Positions 8,681-17,012 of a stretch of 64,000 nt of DNA are shown here, in pieces. Source of the DNA: an uncultured Oscillospiraceae bacterium. Its GTDB lineage: Bacteria > Bacillota > Clostridia > Oscillospirales > Oscillospiraceae. Positions within the stretch are counted from its first letter, which is position 1. Each line of letters opens with the position of its first letter. The DNA is taken from contig CAKTPO010000001.1 in NCBI GenBank assembly GCA_934591845.1, positions 186,001 to 250,000 on the forward strand. The letters are read 5' to 3'. The notes under the pieces are model-generated. The model was given only the letters and a program-made list of their open reading frames with translations. It made no database searches and had not been told where the DNA came from. The translations under genes were made by a program, and so were the position numbers.

Positions 8681-9904
8681 TTAAAAGGCCCAGTTGCCGT
8701 TGCGGAAAATCGGCTTCACAGAGCCGTCAGCGCAGATGGCATCGATGTTCATGGTATCGCAGCCGATCATAAAGTCCTCATGGATCATGGAGTCGTTGAT
8801 GCCCAGCTCCCGGCACTCCTCCAAGGACTTATTCTGGAAGTCCTCAATGGTATCCGGGAAGCCCATGCCCAGGGCCAGATGGCAGGCGGCGTTTTCGTCA
8901 AACAGGGTGTTATAGAACAGCAGACCGCTTTCGGCAATGGGGCTGGCCTGGGGAACCAGTGCGCACTCGCCCAGATAGGCAGCACCCTCGTCCATGGAAA
9001 TCATGGATTTCAGCAGTTCCTCGCCGTTTTCTGCGTGAACTTCCACGGCCTTACCCTCAGCAAAGCGGACGGAGAAGTTTTCGATCAGTTGGCCCCGGTA
9101 GCTCAAGGGCTTTGTAGCGTAGACAATGCCCTCGGCCTGCCCCCGCTTGGGAGAAACGAAGCACTCCTCCGTGGGAATGTTGGGGTTAAAGAAAATGCCG
9201 TCCCGGCTGGTTTCCCCGCCGCCGCAGAACCGGCCCTGGGGGATCATGCCAACGGTCAGGTCCGTGCCGTTATCGGCGGTGTAGTGCAGCGTGCGGATGT
9301 TCAGGCCGTTCAGGTACTCGCAGCGGCTCTGCAAATCCCGGTCGTGGTCTTCCCAAGCCTTGATGGGGTCCTCTGTCACACGGGAGGCGGACAAAATGGC
9401 CTGCCACAGCTTTTCTACGGCAGTGCTGGTACGCTCACCGGGGAATACCTTTTTGGCCCAGGCATTTCCGGGTACCGCAGCAATGCACCACTGCTGGCGG
9501 TTTTCCAGCTGATCCTGATAGGGCTTGACGATGGGGTAGGACATCCGGCGGGCCTTGACCACCTTTTCCATATTGATGCCCTTGAGACCGTCAGGATCCT
9601 CGGAAATCAGATGGATACGACAGGGCAGCACATCGACCTCGTGCTGATATTTGGCTTTCTGCCACTCCTCCACGGTACCCATGGTGGTCACGGAGCGGTA
9701 ACGGGTGTGGATTTTGGTCAGAGGTTGGTAATTCCACTCCACGGTGACCTTTTTGGCCTTGGCCTTATAGGCTTCTTCCACCACCATCTGTACAAATTCC
9801 GGCTGATCCAAATCCGCATAGACCAGAACCTCCTGGCCCTTGCGTACATTGACACCGGTGCGAACGATCAAGCGGGCATATTCCCGCAGAACGGTTTTTT
9901 TCAT
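8681..9904 (-). CDS. M29-family aminopeptidase
   Basis: A 407-residue metallo-aminopeptidase of the AmpS/PepS/aminopeptidase T family, cytosolic, releasing N-terminal residues from peptides. Family features include the N-terminal YARLIVRTGVNVRKGQEV, NIPTEECFVSP (a metal-ligand glutamate region), GECALVP, LFYNTLFDENAACHLA (metal ligands) and the closing HEDFMIGCDTMNIDA. Of two close ATGs I prefer 9904 because the GGAG site is ten bases from it and only one base from the ATG at 9913. It is transcribed divergently from the homocysteine methyltransferase and has its own promoter. Confidence 0.93.
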   Translation of the reverse strand: MKKTVLREYARLIVRTGVNVRKGQEVLVYADLDQPEFVQMVVEEAYKAKAKKVTVEWNYQPLTKIHTRYRSVTTMGTVEEWQKAKYQHEVDVLPCRIHLISEDPDGLKGINMEKVVKARRMSYPIVKPYQDQLENRQQWCIAAVPGNAWAKKVFPGERTSTAVEKLWQAILSASRVTEDPIKAWEDHDRDLQSRCEYLNGLNIRTLHYTADNGTDLTVGMIPQGRFCGGGETSRDGIFFNPNIPTEECFVSPKRGQAEGIVYATKPLSYRGQLIENFSVRFAEGKAVEVHAENGEELLKSMISMDEGAAYLGECALVPQASPIAESGLLFYNTLFDENAACHLALGMGFPDTIEDFQNKSLEECRELGINDSMIHEDFMIGCDTMNIDAICADGSVKPIFRNGNWAF

Positions 9905-9939
9905 AGGGGTCATTCTCCTTTTTTCGGAAAGATTGTGCC

Positions 9940-9968
9940 ATTATAGCAGATTTTTGTAAAAAGGTCAA
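9940..9968 (-). promoter_or_regulatory. Promoter for the M29 aminopeptidase
   Basis: Minus-strand -35 TTGACC (9963-9968), 17-base spacer, -10 TATAAT (9940-9945). Its -35 lies only seven bases from the -35 of the divergent plus-strand promoter. Confidence 0.75.
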
Positions 9969-9974
9969 CGGATA

Positions 9975-10003
9975 TTGCATTTTCTGTCATTTTCCTTTAT
10001 AAT
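9975..10003 (+). promoter_or_regulatory. Promoter for the homocysteine methyltransferase operon
   Basis: -35 TTGCAT (9975-9980), 17-base spacer, -10 TATAAT (9998-10003), 30 bases before the chosen start codon. It is arranged back to back with the aminopeptidase promoter. Confidence 0.75.
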
Positions 10004-10033
10004 ATGCGTATCTTTGTGAATCGAGGTCCTCCT

Positions 10034-10918
10034 ATGCTAACAAAAGAAGAATTTAGGGCTCTGCTCTCTCAAGGCCCGGTGCTGCTGGACGGTGCCACCG
10101 GCTCCTATCTCCGGGCCAAGGGGATGCCCCGGAACTGCGCCACGGAGGAATGGGTGCTGCACAATCCGGAGGTGCTGGTGGAGCTTCAGCGGGGATACCG
10201 GGAGGCCGGGAGCAACATCATCTACGCCCCCACCTTTCAAGCCCAGCCCATGGCCCTTGAACGTATTGGCCTGGAAAAGCACACCGAAGCCATCAACGCC
10301 CAACTTCTGGCCCTGAGCCGTTCCGCTGCCCCGGGCTGCCTTATTGCCGGAGATATGGCCACCCTGGCCGCTTTCTGTGACAGCTGGGACCCGGACAATT
10401 TTGACTTGCTGGTGGAAAACTACCGCCGCCAGATCCGGGGGCTTCTTGAGGGCGGGGCGGATCTGCTGGTAGGCGAGACCCTGCTCTATCCCCAGGAAGC
10501 GGAGGCCATTCTCACCGCCGCAGAGCTGGAAGGGGCCGGCGCCACCATGATCACCTACTCCATGCAGTCCGGAGGCTTTCTCTACAGCGGCCACGATGCA
10601 GGTCCGCTGATGGAGCAATTGGAGCAGTGGGGGGCCTGCGCCGTGGGCTTTAACTGCGTGGCCGCCGATGACATGACGGCCCATCTGGTGAGCAAGCTGC
10701 GGCGGCATACCAAACTCCCCCTGATTTCCAAGCCCAACGCCGGAAATCCCACAATCAATGCCGAGGGTCTGGCCGAATACAAGCTGGAACCGGAACCCTT
10801 TGCCCAAATCCAGCTGAATGCCTTTCATAACGGTGCCACCCTCTTAGGCGGCTGCTGCGGCACCACCCCCCGGCATATGAAGGCCCTGAAACATCTTTTG
10901 GAGGACTGCCATGAATAA
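10034..10918 (+). CDS. Homocysteine S-methyltransferase family protein
   Basis: A 294-residue Zn-dependent TIM-barrel methyltransferase. The zinc-binding cysteines are visible in GFNC (after VGFN) and the C-terminal GGCCGTTPRH; the N-terminal LLDGATGSYL and APTFQAQ are family hallmarks. It would methylate homocysteine to methionine; the donor (S-methylmethionine, AdoMet, or methylcobalamin via a partner) cannot be told. The folate and cobalamin domains of MetH are absent. The ATG at 10034 has GAGG seven bases upstream. It overlaps the next gene by eight bases, so the three plus-strand genes form one operon. Confidence 0.88.
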   Translation: MLTKEEFRALLSQGPVLLDGATGSYLRAKGMPRNCATEEWVLHNPEVLVELQRGYREAGSNIIYAPTFQAQPMALERIGLEKHTEAINAQLLALSRSAAPGCLIAGDMATLAAFCDSWDPDNFDLLVENYRRQIRGLLEGGADLLVGETLLYPQEAEAILTAAELEGAGATMITYSMQSGGFLYSGHDAGPLMEQLEQWGACAVGFNCVAADDMTAHLVSKLRRHTKLPLISKPNAGNPTINAEGLAEYKLEPEPFAQIQLNAFHNGATLLGGCCGTTPRHMKALKHLLEDCHE

Positions 10919-12329
10919 AAATGTTCACTTTTATGTTCAGCCCAAAAGTGCCATTGTGGCACTGATGACCCTGTGCCTGAGTCTCTCGGCGGTGGGACGG
11001 ATCTATCTCTACTGTTCTTCCGAACTCCCCACATACACCAGCGTATGGCTGCAGCTGGTGCTGCCTGTGGCGGCTACGGTGCTGTATATGCTGACGGTGC
11101 TGCTGGACGGTGAGGAGCGGTTTTACAAAACCGCTATTCCCGTGTGGCTGTTTGCGCTGTTTTCCGCCGTCTGGGTTCGTCACAATCTGAACGGGCGGAT
11201 GCTGATCGCCTTAAGCTGGGTGGCCCTGTTTTTCTTTTGTTTCATCTATACGGATCTGACCTCCGGTATCCGGCGCCACCGGTCCTGGCTGCTGTTCCCC
11301 CTGATGCTGGCCCCCATGGCCACGGTGGTTTTTTACAACCGACAGGCGATTTTTCTTCGGGACTGGAACGCCGTTATGTTGTTGCTTCCCAACACACTGC
11401 TGTTCTTAGGATGCACGGCTCTGATTTTCGCCATTCGGGTCCACCCCGCCGGGGAATACCACCCCACCTGGGGTGACCGGGTGGATGGCCGGAGAATTCG
11501 TTCCCTGCCCCCTGTCAACTACATCATTCCCTACATCATGGTAAACCGCAACGGCTCCTCCAATCTTTTTGAGCAGGCCTTTGAAATCACCAATGCAGAC
11601 CGCTATATCCGGCAAAAGCGCCGGGAAGGACTGAGCAGCTTTGGCCTGACCCACGTGTTCCTCACGGCTTATTGTCGGGCCATTGCCAAGTATCCCGGAA
11701 TCAACCGGTTTATTGCCGGTCAGAAAATCTACTCCCGGGGCGAGGACATTCAGTTCAGCATGACCATCAAAAAGGAAATGAGCACCGATGGCGCAGAAAC
11801 GGAAATCAAGCTTCACCTCAGCCCCAGGGATACGGTCTACGATGTCTACCAAAAGATGAACGACGAAATCACCAAGGCCAAGAATGCGCCTTTGGATGCC
11901 GGGGTGGACAACGCCGCCTATGCTTTGACGTTGGTTCCCGGCGTGCTCCTGAAATTTACGGTGTGGCTGCTGAAAACCCTGGATTATTTTGGGCTGCTGC
12001 CCAAAGCCCTTTTGGAGCTCAGCCCCTTCCATGGCAGCGTGTATTTTACCTCCATGGGTTCTCTGGGCATCCCCCCTGTTTATCACCATCTGTATGACTT
12101 TGGCAATCTTCCCATATTCGGTGCTTTCGGATGCAAGCGCAAGGCCCTGGAAGTCCAGGAGGACGGCTCCGTTATCCAGAAAAAATATGTGGACTTCCGC
12201 TTTACCATGGACGAGCGCATTGTTGACGGCTTTTATTATGCCTCCTTCCTCAAGTATCTTCGCCGCCTGATCCAGCACCCGGAGATACTGGACCTGGCAC
12301 CTGAGGAAGTTGTAAAGGATGTAGAATAA
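10911..12329 (+). CDS. Membrane-anchored E2/CAT-fold acyltransferase-like protein with altered active site
   Basis: A 472-residue protein with two parts. The first ~175 residues contain about five or six hydrophobic segments. The rest matches the catalytic fold of 2-oxoacid dehydrogenase E2 and chloramphenicol acetyltransferase: THVFLTAYCRAIAKYPGINR, an EDIQFSMTIKKE strand, SMGSLGIPPVYHHLYDFG and the C-terminal DERIVDG motif at residues 434-440. In active E2 enzymes that motif reads DHRxxDG; here Glu435 replaces the catalytic His. There is no lipoyl domain. It sits between a homocysteine methyltransferase and birA, with eight-base and one-base overlaps. Function is unknown; acyl transfer by a changed mechanism or a non-catalytic role are both possible. 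Confidence 0.8.
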   Translation: MNKNVHFYVQPKSAIVALMTLCLSLSAVGRIYLYCSSELPTYTSVWLQLVLPVAATVLYMLTVLLDGEERFYKTAIPVWLFALFSAVWVRHNLNGRMLIALSWVALFFFCFIYTDLTSGIRRHRSWLLFPLMLAPMATVVFYNRQAIFLRDWNAVMLLLPNTLLFLGCTALIFAIRVHPAGEYHPTWGDRVDGRRIRSLPPVNYIIPYIMVNRNGSSNLFEQAFEITNADRYIRQKRREGLSSFGLTHVFLTAYCRAIAKYPGINRFIAGQKIYSRGEDIQFSMTIKKEMSTDGAETEIKLHLSPRDTVYDVYQKMNDEITKAKNAPLDAGVDNAAYALTLVPGVLLKFTVWLLKTLDYFGLLPKALLELSPFHGSVYFTSMGSLGIPPVYHHLYDFGNLPIFGAFGCKRKALEVQEDGSVIQKKYVDFRFTMDERIVDGFYYASFLKYLRRLIQHPEILDLAPEEVVKDVE

Positions 12330-13120
12330 TGAAAGATGCCATTTTGAATGCCCTGTCCCCGGATTACCCCTGGAAAGATTCCTTTTATTGGTTTGATGCC
12401 ATTGATTCCACCAATACATACCTGAAAACCGCCGCCCGGCAGGGTGCCCCCCATGGCACCGTGGCCGTGGCGGACTGCCAGACCGGCGGCAAGGGACGGT
12501 TGGGCCGCAGCTTTCAGTCTCCCGGCGGTGTGGGGGTGTACCTGAGTATGCTGCTGCGCCCTCAGTGCCCCCCGGAGGAGCTGATGCACCTGACCTGCGC
12601 CGTAGGGGCTGCCATGTGCGATGCCCTGGAACAGGCTTCCGGACTCCGGCCCGGTATCAAATGGACCAACGACCTGGTATACGGACACAAAAAAGCCGCG
12701 GGGATCCTCACCGAACTGGGCATGAGTCCGGAAGGGCTTTATGCCGTGGTAGGCATTGGTGTCAACTGCTGCCAAGGCCCCCAGGACTTCCCCCAGGAAC
12801 TCCGGGACCGGGCTACTTCCCTTACCATGGAGACAGGACGCCCCATTGACCGCAGCCTGGTGGCCGCTGCCATGATGGATGCCCTTTACCGCATGGATGC
12901 GGAGCTGCTTCCCCAAAAGGAAGCCATGCTTCGGCGGTACAAGCAGGACTGCGTGACCCTGGGCAAGGAAATTTCCCTGGTTCGGGGAGATCAGATCTCC
13001 CACGGTCTGGCCCTGGACATCGGTGACAACGGCGATCTGATCGTTCGGTTCTCCGATGGCCATGTAGAGGCCGTCAGCTCCGGAGAGGTCAGCGTTCGGG
13101 GGATGTACGGGTATGTCTGA
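12329..13120 (+). CDS. birA: Biotin-[acetyl-CoA-carboxylase] ligase, monofunctional
   Basis: Activates biotin with ATP and attaches it to the biotin carrier of carboxylases. The 263-residue protein has the adenylate-forming motif GGKGRLGRSF, the KWTNDLVYG lysine motif, and the small C-terminal SH3-like domain. The N-terminal HTH repressor domain of bifunctional BirA is absent, so it is not expected to regulate biotin genes. The ATG shares one base with the preceding TAA. A strong shared hairpin closes the operon. Confidence 0.93.
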   Translation: MKDAILNALSPDYPWKDSFYWFDAIDSTNTYLKTAARQGAPHGTVAVADCQTGGKGRLGRSFQSPGGVGVYLSMLLRPQCPPEELMHLTCAVGAAMCDALEQASGLRPGIKWTNDLVYGHKKAAGILTELGMSPEGLYAVVGIGVNCCQGPQDFPQELRDRATSLTMETGRPIDRSLVAAAMMDALYRMDAELLPQKEAMLRRYKQDCVTLGKEISLVRGDQISHGLALDIGDNGDLIVRFSDGHVEAVSSGEVSVRGMYGYV

Positions 13121-13168
13121 TTTGGAAATGACATACGCTTTTGTGTTGGTTATTACGGATACGATCAT

Positions 13169-13219
13169 CAAAAAAACAAGGACATGGCACCAAAAACGTG
13201 CCATGTCCTTGTTTTTTGA
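13169..13219. terminator. Bidirectional terminator between birA and pepT
   Basis: Long, nearly perfect inverted repeat of about 20 bp (13171-13190 with 13198-13217), seven-base loop, A-run on one side and T-run on the other. It serves the convergent birA (plus) and pepT (minus). Confidence 0.9.
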
Positions 13220-13234
13220 TTCTTGATTCGGGAA

Positions 13235-14440
13235 TTAAGCCATCCGCAGGATGTTTACCAGCATTTCCACGCACTGCTCCATATCCTCTGTGGGAATATA
13301 CTCAAAGCGTCCGTGGTAGTTTTCGCCGCCGGTGCAGAGGTTGGGACAGGGCAGGCCCTCGTAAGAGAGTCTTGCGCCGTCTGTACCGCCACGGACGGGG
13401 ACTTCCCGGGGTGTCATGCCCGCCAGAGTCATGGCCCGCTTGGCCCGGTCCACGATCTCCATGCAGGGTTCGATTTTCTCCCGCATGTTGAAATAGCTGT
13501 CCCGGAGGGTCAGCTCCACTGTTCCCTGGCCGTATTTCTGATTCAGGAATGCAGCAACGGTGGCCATGGTATTCTTCTTCTGCTGGAATTTTTCCATGTC
13601 ATGGTCCCGGATGATATAGCGCAGGACACTCTTTTCCACTTCCCCCTCCATATCCGTCAGGTGGATAAAGCCCTCGTAGCCCTGGGTATACTCCGGCTTC
13701 TGGGCCACGGGCAGCAGGCTCTGGAACTCCATGGCGATATACTGGGAGTTTACCATCTTGTCCTTGGCAGAACCGGGGTGGATATTCAGGCCGTGGAACG
13801 TGACGGTGGCCCCGGCGGCATTGAAGTTTTCGTATTCGATCTCCCCTACCGTGCCGCCGTCGGCGGTGTAGGCGTAATCCGCGGCAAAGCCCGGAACATC
13901 AAACCGGTCCGCGCCGCTGCCGATCTCCTCGTCAGGGGTGAAGCCGATTTTTAAGGTGGCGTGTTTGCCGCCCTCCGTGAGAAGCCGCTGGGCGGCGGTG
14001 AGAATTTCCGCCACGCCGGCCTTGTCATCGGCACCCAAAAGGGTGGTGCCATCGGTGACGATCAGGTGCTTGCCCCGGTTCTTTTGGAGGGACTCATAGT
14101 CCTTTTCCCGAAGATAGATGCCCTTTTCCGCATTCAGCAGCACATCTCCCCCATTGTATTCAACGACTCTTGCCCGGATGTTTTTACCGGAGGCATCGGG
14201 GGCCGTATCCATATGGGCAATGAGGCCAATGGTAGGCAGGCTCGGGTCACCGGGAACCGTGCCGTAAACATAGCCGTTTTCATCCATGTGGGCATCACTA
14301 ATGCCCATGGCTTTCATTTCCTCTGCCAGTGCGGCTCCCAGAACCTTCTGGCCCGGTGTGGAGGGACAGGTTTCGGAAAATTCATCGGAAGTGGTTTCAT
14401 AGCTTACATAGCGCAAAAAGCGTTCAACAACTGTTTCCAT
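13235..14440 (-). CDS. pepT: Peptidase T (tripeptide aminopeptidase)
   Basis: A 401-residue M20-family dizinc exopeptidase that removes the N-terminal residue of tripeptides in the cytoplasm. Metal-site motifs are visible: IAHMDTAPD, TTLLGADDKAGVAEI, FTPDEEIGSGA and YTADGG; the dimerisation domain contains FHGLNIHPGSAK, and RGGTDGARLSYEGLP precedes the last ligand region TGGENYHGRFEYI. The ATG at 14440 is preceded by AAGGGGA. It follows ackA on the same strand, separated by the ackA terminator. Confidence 0.96.
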   Translation of the reverse strand: METVVERFLRYVSYETTSDEFSETCPSTPGQKVLGAALAEEMKAMGISDAHMDENGYVYGTVPGDPSLPTIGLIAHMDTAPDASGKNIRARVVEYNGGDVLLNAEKGIYLREKDYESLQKNRGKHLIVTDGTTLLGADDKAGVAEILTAAQRLLTEGGKHATLKIGFTPDEEIGSGADRFDVPGFAADYAYTADGGTVGEIEYENFNAAGATVTFHGLNIHPGSAKDKMVNSQYIAMEFQSLLPVAQKPEYTQGYEGFIHLTDMEGEVEKSVLRYIIRDHDMEKFQQKKNTMATVAAFLNQKYGQGTVELTLRDSYFNMREKIEPCMEIVDRAKRAMTLAGMTPREVPVRGGTDGARLSYEGLPCPNLCTGGENYHGRFEYIPTEDMEQCVEMLVNILRMA

Positions 14441-14494
14441 AGAGTTCCCCTTTCTGTGGCAGGGCAAAATCTTCTATTTTACCTGCCTGGATTC

Positions 14495-14522
14495 AAAAAG
14501 GCCGCCGCTTTTCGCGGCGGCC
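14495..14522 (-). terminator. Terminator of ackA
   Basis: GC-rich 9-bp stem (14500-14508 with 14514-14522), five-base loop, then TTTTTGAAT on the minus strand. Confidence 0.9.
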
Positions 14523-14545
14523 CTTGGCGTATGTTCAGAGTTTCC

Positions 14546-15739
14546 TTAGTTCTTGGCAGCGTTGACCAGCTCGGCGGTATCCTGAGCGATCATCAGCTCT
14601 TCGTTGGTGGGAACCACCCAAACCTGAACCTTGGAGTCGGGGGTGGAAATGACCATTTCCTTACCACGGGACTTGTTCAGCTCGGGATCCAGCTTTACGC
14701 CCATGAAGCCCAGGTACTCGCAGACCATGCCACGAACCAGGCCGTCGTTCTCGCCTACACCGGCGGTGAAGGTCAGAACGTCAATGCCGTTCAGAGCAGC
14801 AGCGTAAGCACCAACGTACTTGGCCACTTCGTAAGCGAACTTCTCAAGAGCCAGCTTGCAATCCTCGTTGCCCTTGTCAGCACCGTCACCCAGGTCACGG
14901 AAGTCGGAGGACACGCCGGACAGGGCCAGCACACCGGACTTCTTGTTCAGCATGGTCAGGCAGTCGTCCACACTCATGTTGTACTTGTTGCAGATGAACT
15001 GCACCACGCAGGGGTCAATATCGCCGGAGCGGGTACCCATAGGTACACCGGCCAGGGGGGACAGGCCCATGGAGGTATCCATGCACTTGCCGTCCTTGAT
15101 GGCGGACAGGGAGGAACCATTGCCCAGATGGCAGTTGACCATCTTGAATTCCTTCTTGCCTACCAGCTCGGCGGTACGGCGGGCCACATACTTGTGGGAA
15201 GTGCCGTGGAAGCCATAGCGGCGGATGTCGTCATTCTCGTAGTATTCCTTGGGAATGGCGTAGCGGTAAGCCTTGGGGGGCATAGTCATATGGAAAGCGG
15301 TATCGAACACGGCAACCTGGGGGGTGTTGGGCATAACCGCCTGGCAGGCACGGATGCCCATCAGGTTGGCGGGGTTATGTAGGGGGCCCAGGGGGATGCA
15401 CTTCTCGATAGCCTTGATGACCTCGTCATTAATGATGCAGGAGTCAGAGAACTCCATGCCGCCATGGAGTACCCGGTGGCCAACGGCATCGATTTCGTCA
15501 ACAGACTTGATCACACCGTCAACGGGGTCCACCAGAATCTCCAGAACAGCCTGGATGGCCTCGGAGTGGGTGGGCATGGGAATGTCCTTTACGACCTTGT
15601 TGTCACCAACCTTGTGGGTCAGGCGGCCGTCAATGTAAATACGCTCGCACAGGCCCTTGGCGGAAACATCACCGGTCTCCGGGTTCATCAGCTGGTACTT
15701 CAGGGAAGAACTACCGGCATTGATGATCAATACGTTCAT
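14546..15739 (-). CDS. ackA: Acetate kinase
   Basis: Converts acetyl phosphate and ADP to acetate and ATP, the energy-yielding step of acetate fermentation. The 397-residue protein opens with the family signature NVLIINAGSSSLKYQ; VGHRVLHGG, VFDTAFH, RRYGFHGTSH and NCHLGNGSSLSAIKDGK follow in the usual order. AGGAGG stands a few bases before the ATG at 15739. It is a single-gene unit with a promoter and terminator; no pta gene is next to it. It is divergent from tmcAL, an enzyme that uses acetate directly. Confidence 0.98.
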   Translation of the reverse strand: MNVLIINAGSSSLKYQLMNPETGDVSAKGLCERIYIDGRLTHKVGDNKVVKDIPMPTHSEAIQAVLEILVDPVDGVIKSVDEIDAVGHRVLHGGMEFSDSCIINDEVIKAIEKCIPLGPLHNPANLMGIRACQAVMPNTPQVAVFDTAFHMTMPPKAYRYAIPKEYYENDDIRRYGFHGTSHKYVARRTAELVGKKEFKMVNCHLGNGSSLSAIKDGKCMDTSMGLSPLAGVPMGTRSGDIDPCVVQFICNKYNMSVDDCLTMLNKKSGVLALSGVSSDFRDLGDGADKGNEDCKLALEKFAYEVAKYVGAYAAALNGIDVLTFTAGVGENDGLVRGMVCEYLGFMGVKLDPELNKSRGKEMVISTPDSKVQVWVVPTNEELMIAQDTAELVNAAKN

Positions 15740-15798
15740 TGGAATATCCTCCTAAAAATATTGTTTTCTTTTTCATTGTGTGATACAATATCTCCATT

Positions 15799-15827
15799 AT
15801 TATATTCCATCTTTCCCGTTTTCTCAA
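15799..15827 (-). promoter_or_regulatory. Promoter for ackA
   Basis: Minus-strand -35 TTGAGA (15822-15827), 17-base spacer, -10 TATAAT (15799-15804), about 60 bases before the start codon. Confidence 0.7.
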
Positions 15828-15865
15828 CCCCTATCTGAAAAATTTTTATCCCTGGAGGAAAATCT

Positions 15866-17008
15866 TTGGAAATCGTCGGGATCATCTGTGAATACAACCC
15901 TTTTCACAAGGGACACCAGAAGCAATTTGGCCTGATCCGGCAGGAATTTGGCGAAAATACGGCCATTGTGTGCCTGATGAGCGGAAACTATGTCCAGCGG
16001 GGGGCCCCTGCTCTCTTTGACCGGCAAATCAGGACCCAGGCTGCTTTGAACTGTGGAGCGAATCTGGTATTGGAACTGCCCGTTACCGGAAGTCTTTCCT
16101 CGGCAGAGGGCTTTGCCCGGGCGGGGGTGTCGATCCTCTCAGGGCTGTGTGACCGGCTTTGCTTTGGCAGTGAGACGGCAGACCCAGAAGCCTTGACCCA
16201 ATGTGCGAAAGCCCTGCTGCGGCCCCAGTTTCCTGAACAGCTTCGCCAAGCTCTGGCAGGAGGCATCAGCTTTCCCGCCGCCCGGGTAAAGGCACTGGAA
16301 GCCATGGGCCTTTCCGGTGTGCCTTTGCAGCAGCCCAACGACATTCTGGGGGTAGAATACTGCAAGGCCATTCTGGAACTGGGAAGTACCCTGAAGCCCC
16401 ATCCCATTTTCCGGCAGGGAAGCTATCACGACTGCTGCCCGGATCCGGAAAACCCCTCCGCTACTTCTCTGCGGGCGTTGGCAGAACAGAACAAGGATTA
16501 CTTTTCTTACATTCCGGCCCCGGCGGTAGAATGTTTTCGCTCTGCCCCGGTCCACACGCTGCACTCCGGGGAACGGGCCATTCTCTACCGGCTGCGAACC
16601 ATGGAGGATGAAGCCTTTGAATCCCTGCCCTATGGCTCAGAGGGGCTGTGGCGGCGGTTTATGAAAGCCAGCCGCCAGGAAGCCAGCCTGGAAGATATTC
16701 TCAACCGGGTCAAAACCAAACGCTACACCCGGGCCCGACTGAATCGCATGGCCCTGTGCGCCTTTCTGGGCATCACAGCGGCAGACCTGGCTTCCCCCGC
16801 CCCCTACGCAAGAATTCTGGGCTTTGACGAAGTGGGCAGAACCCTGCTCCGAGGAAACGATTTCTGCAAGAATCTGGGCTGGAAAGATGATTCCCACTAT
16901 GCCCGACTGGAGGGCCGGTGCAATGCCCTGTACGGCCTATTTTGCCAGGAGCGGATTACTCGGGCCGACCAAGCCGATAACCAGCGGCTAATCTATATTC
17001 ACAGGTGA
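15866..17008 (+). CDS. tmcAL: tRNA(Met) cytidine acetate ligase
   Basis: A 380-residue nucleotidyltransferase-fold enzyme. In Bacillus the family uses acetate and ATP to form acetyl-AMP and makes N4-acetylcytidine at C34 of elongator tRNA-Met. The opening GIICEYNPFHKGH carries the HxGH-type ATP motif, followed by MSGNYVQRGAPALFDR and FGSETAD, all hallmarks. The start is TTG at 15866 with GGAGG seven bases upstream; no ATG fits. It is divergent from ackA and four bases upstream of an MBOAT acyltransferase, so it leads a three-gene plus-strand operon. Confidence 0.93.
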   Translation: MEIVGIICEYNPFHKGHQKQFGLIRQEFGENTAIVCLMSGNYVQRGAPALFDRQIRTQAALNCGANLVLELPVTGSLSSAEGFARAGVSILSGLCDRLCFGSETADPEALTQCAKALLRPQFPEQLRQALAGGISFPAARVKALEAMGLSGVPLQQPNDILGVEYCKAILELGSTLKPHPIFRQGSYHDCCPDPENPSATSLRALAEQNKDYFSYIPAPAVECFRSAPVHTLHSGERAILYRLRTMEDEAFESLPYGSEGLWRRFMKASRQEASLEDILNRVKTKRYTRARLNRMALCAFLGITAADLASPAPYARILGFDEVGRTLLRGNDFCKNLGWKDDSHYARLEGRCNALYGLFCQERITRADQADNQRLIYIHR

Positions 17009-17012
17009 TTTG

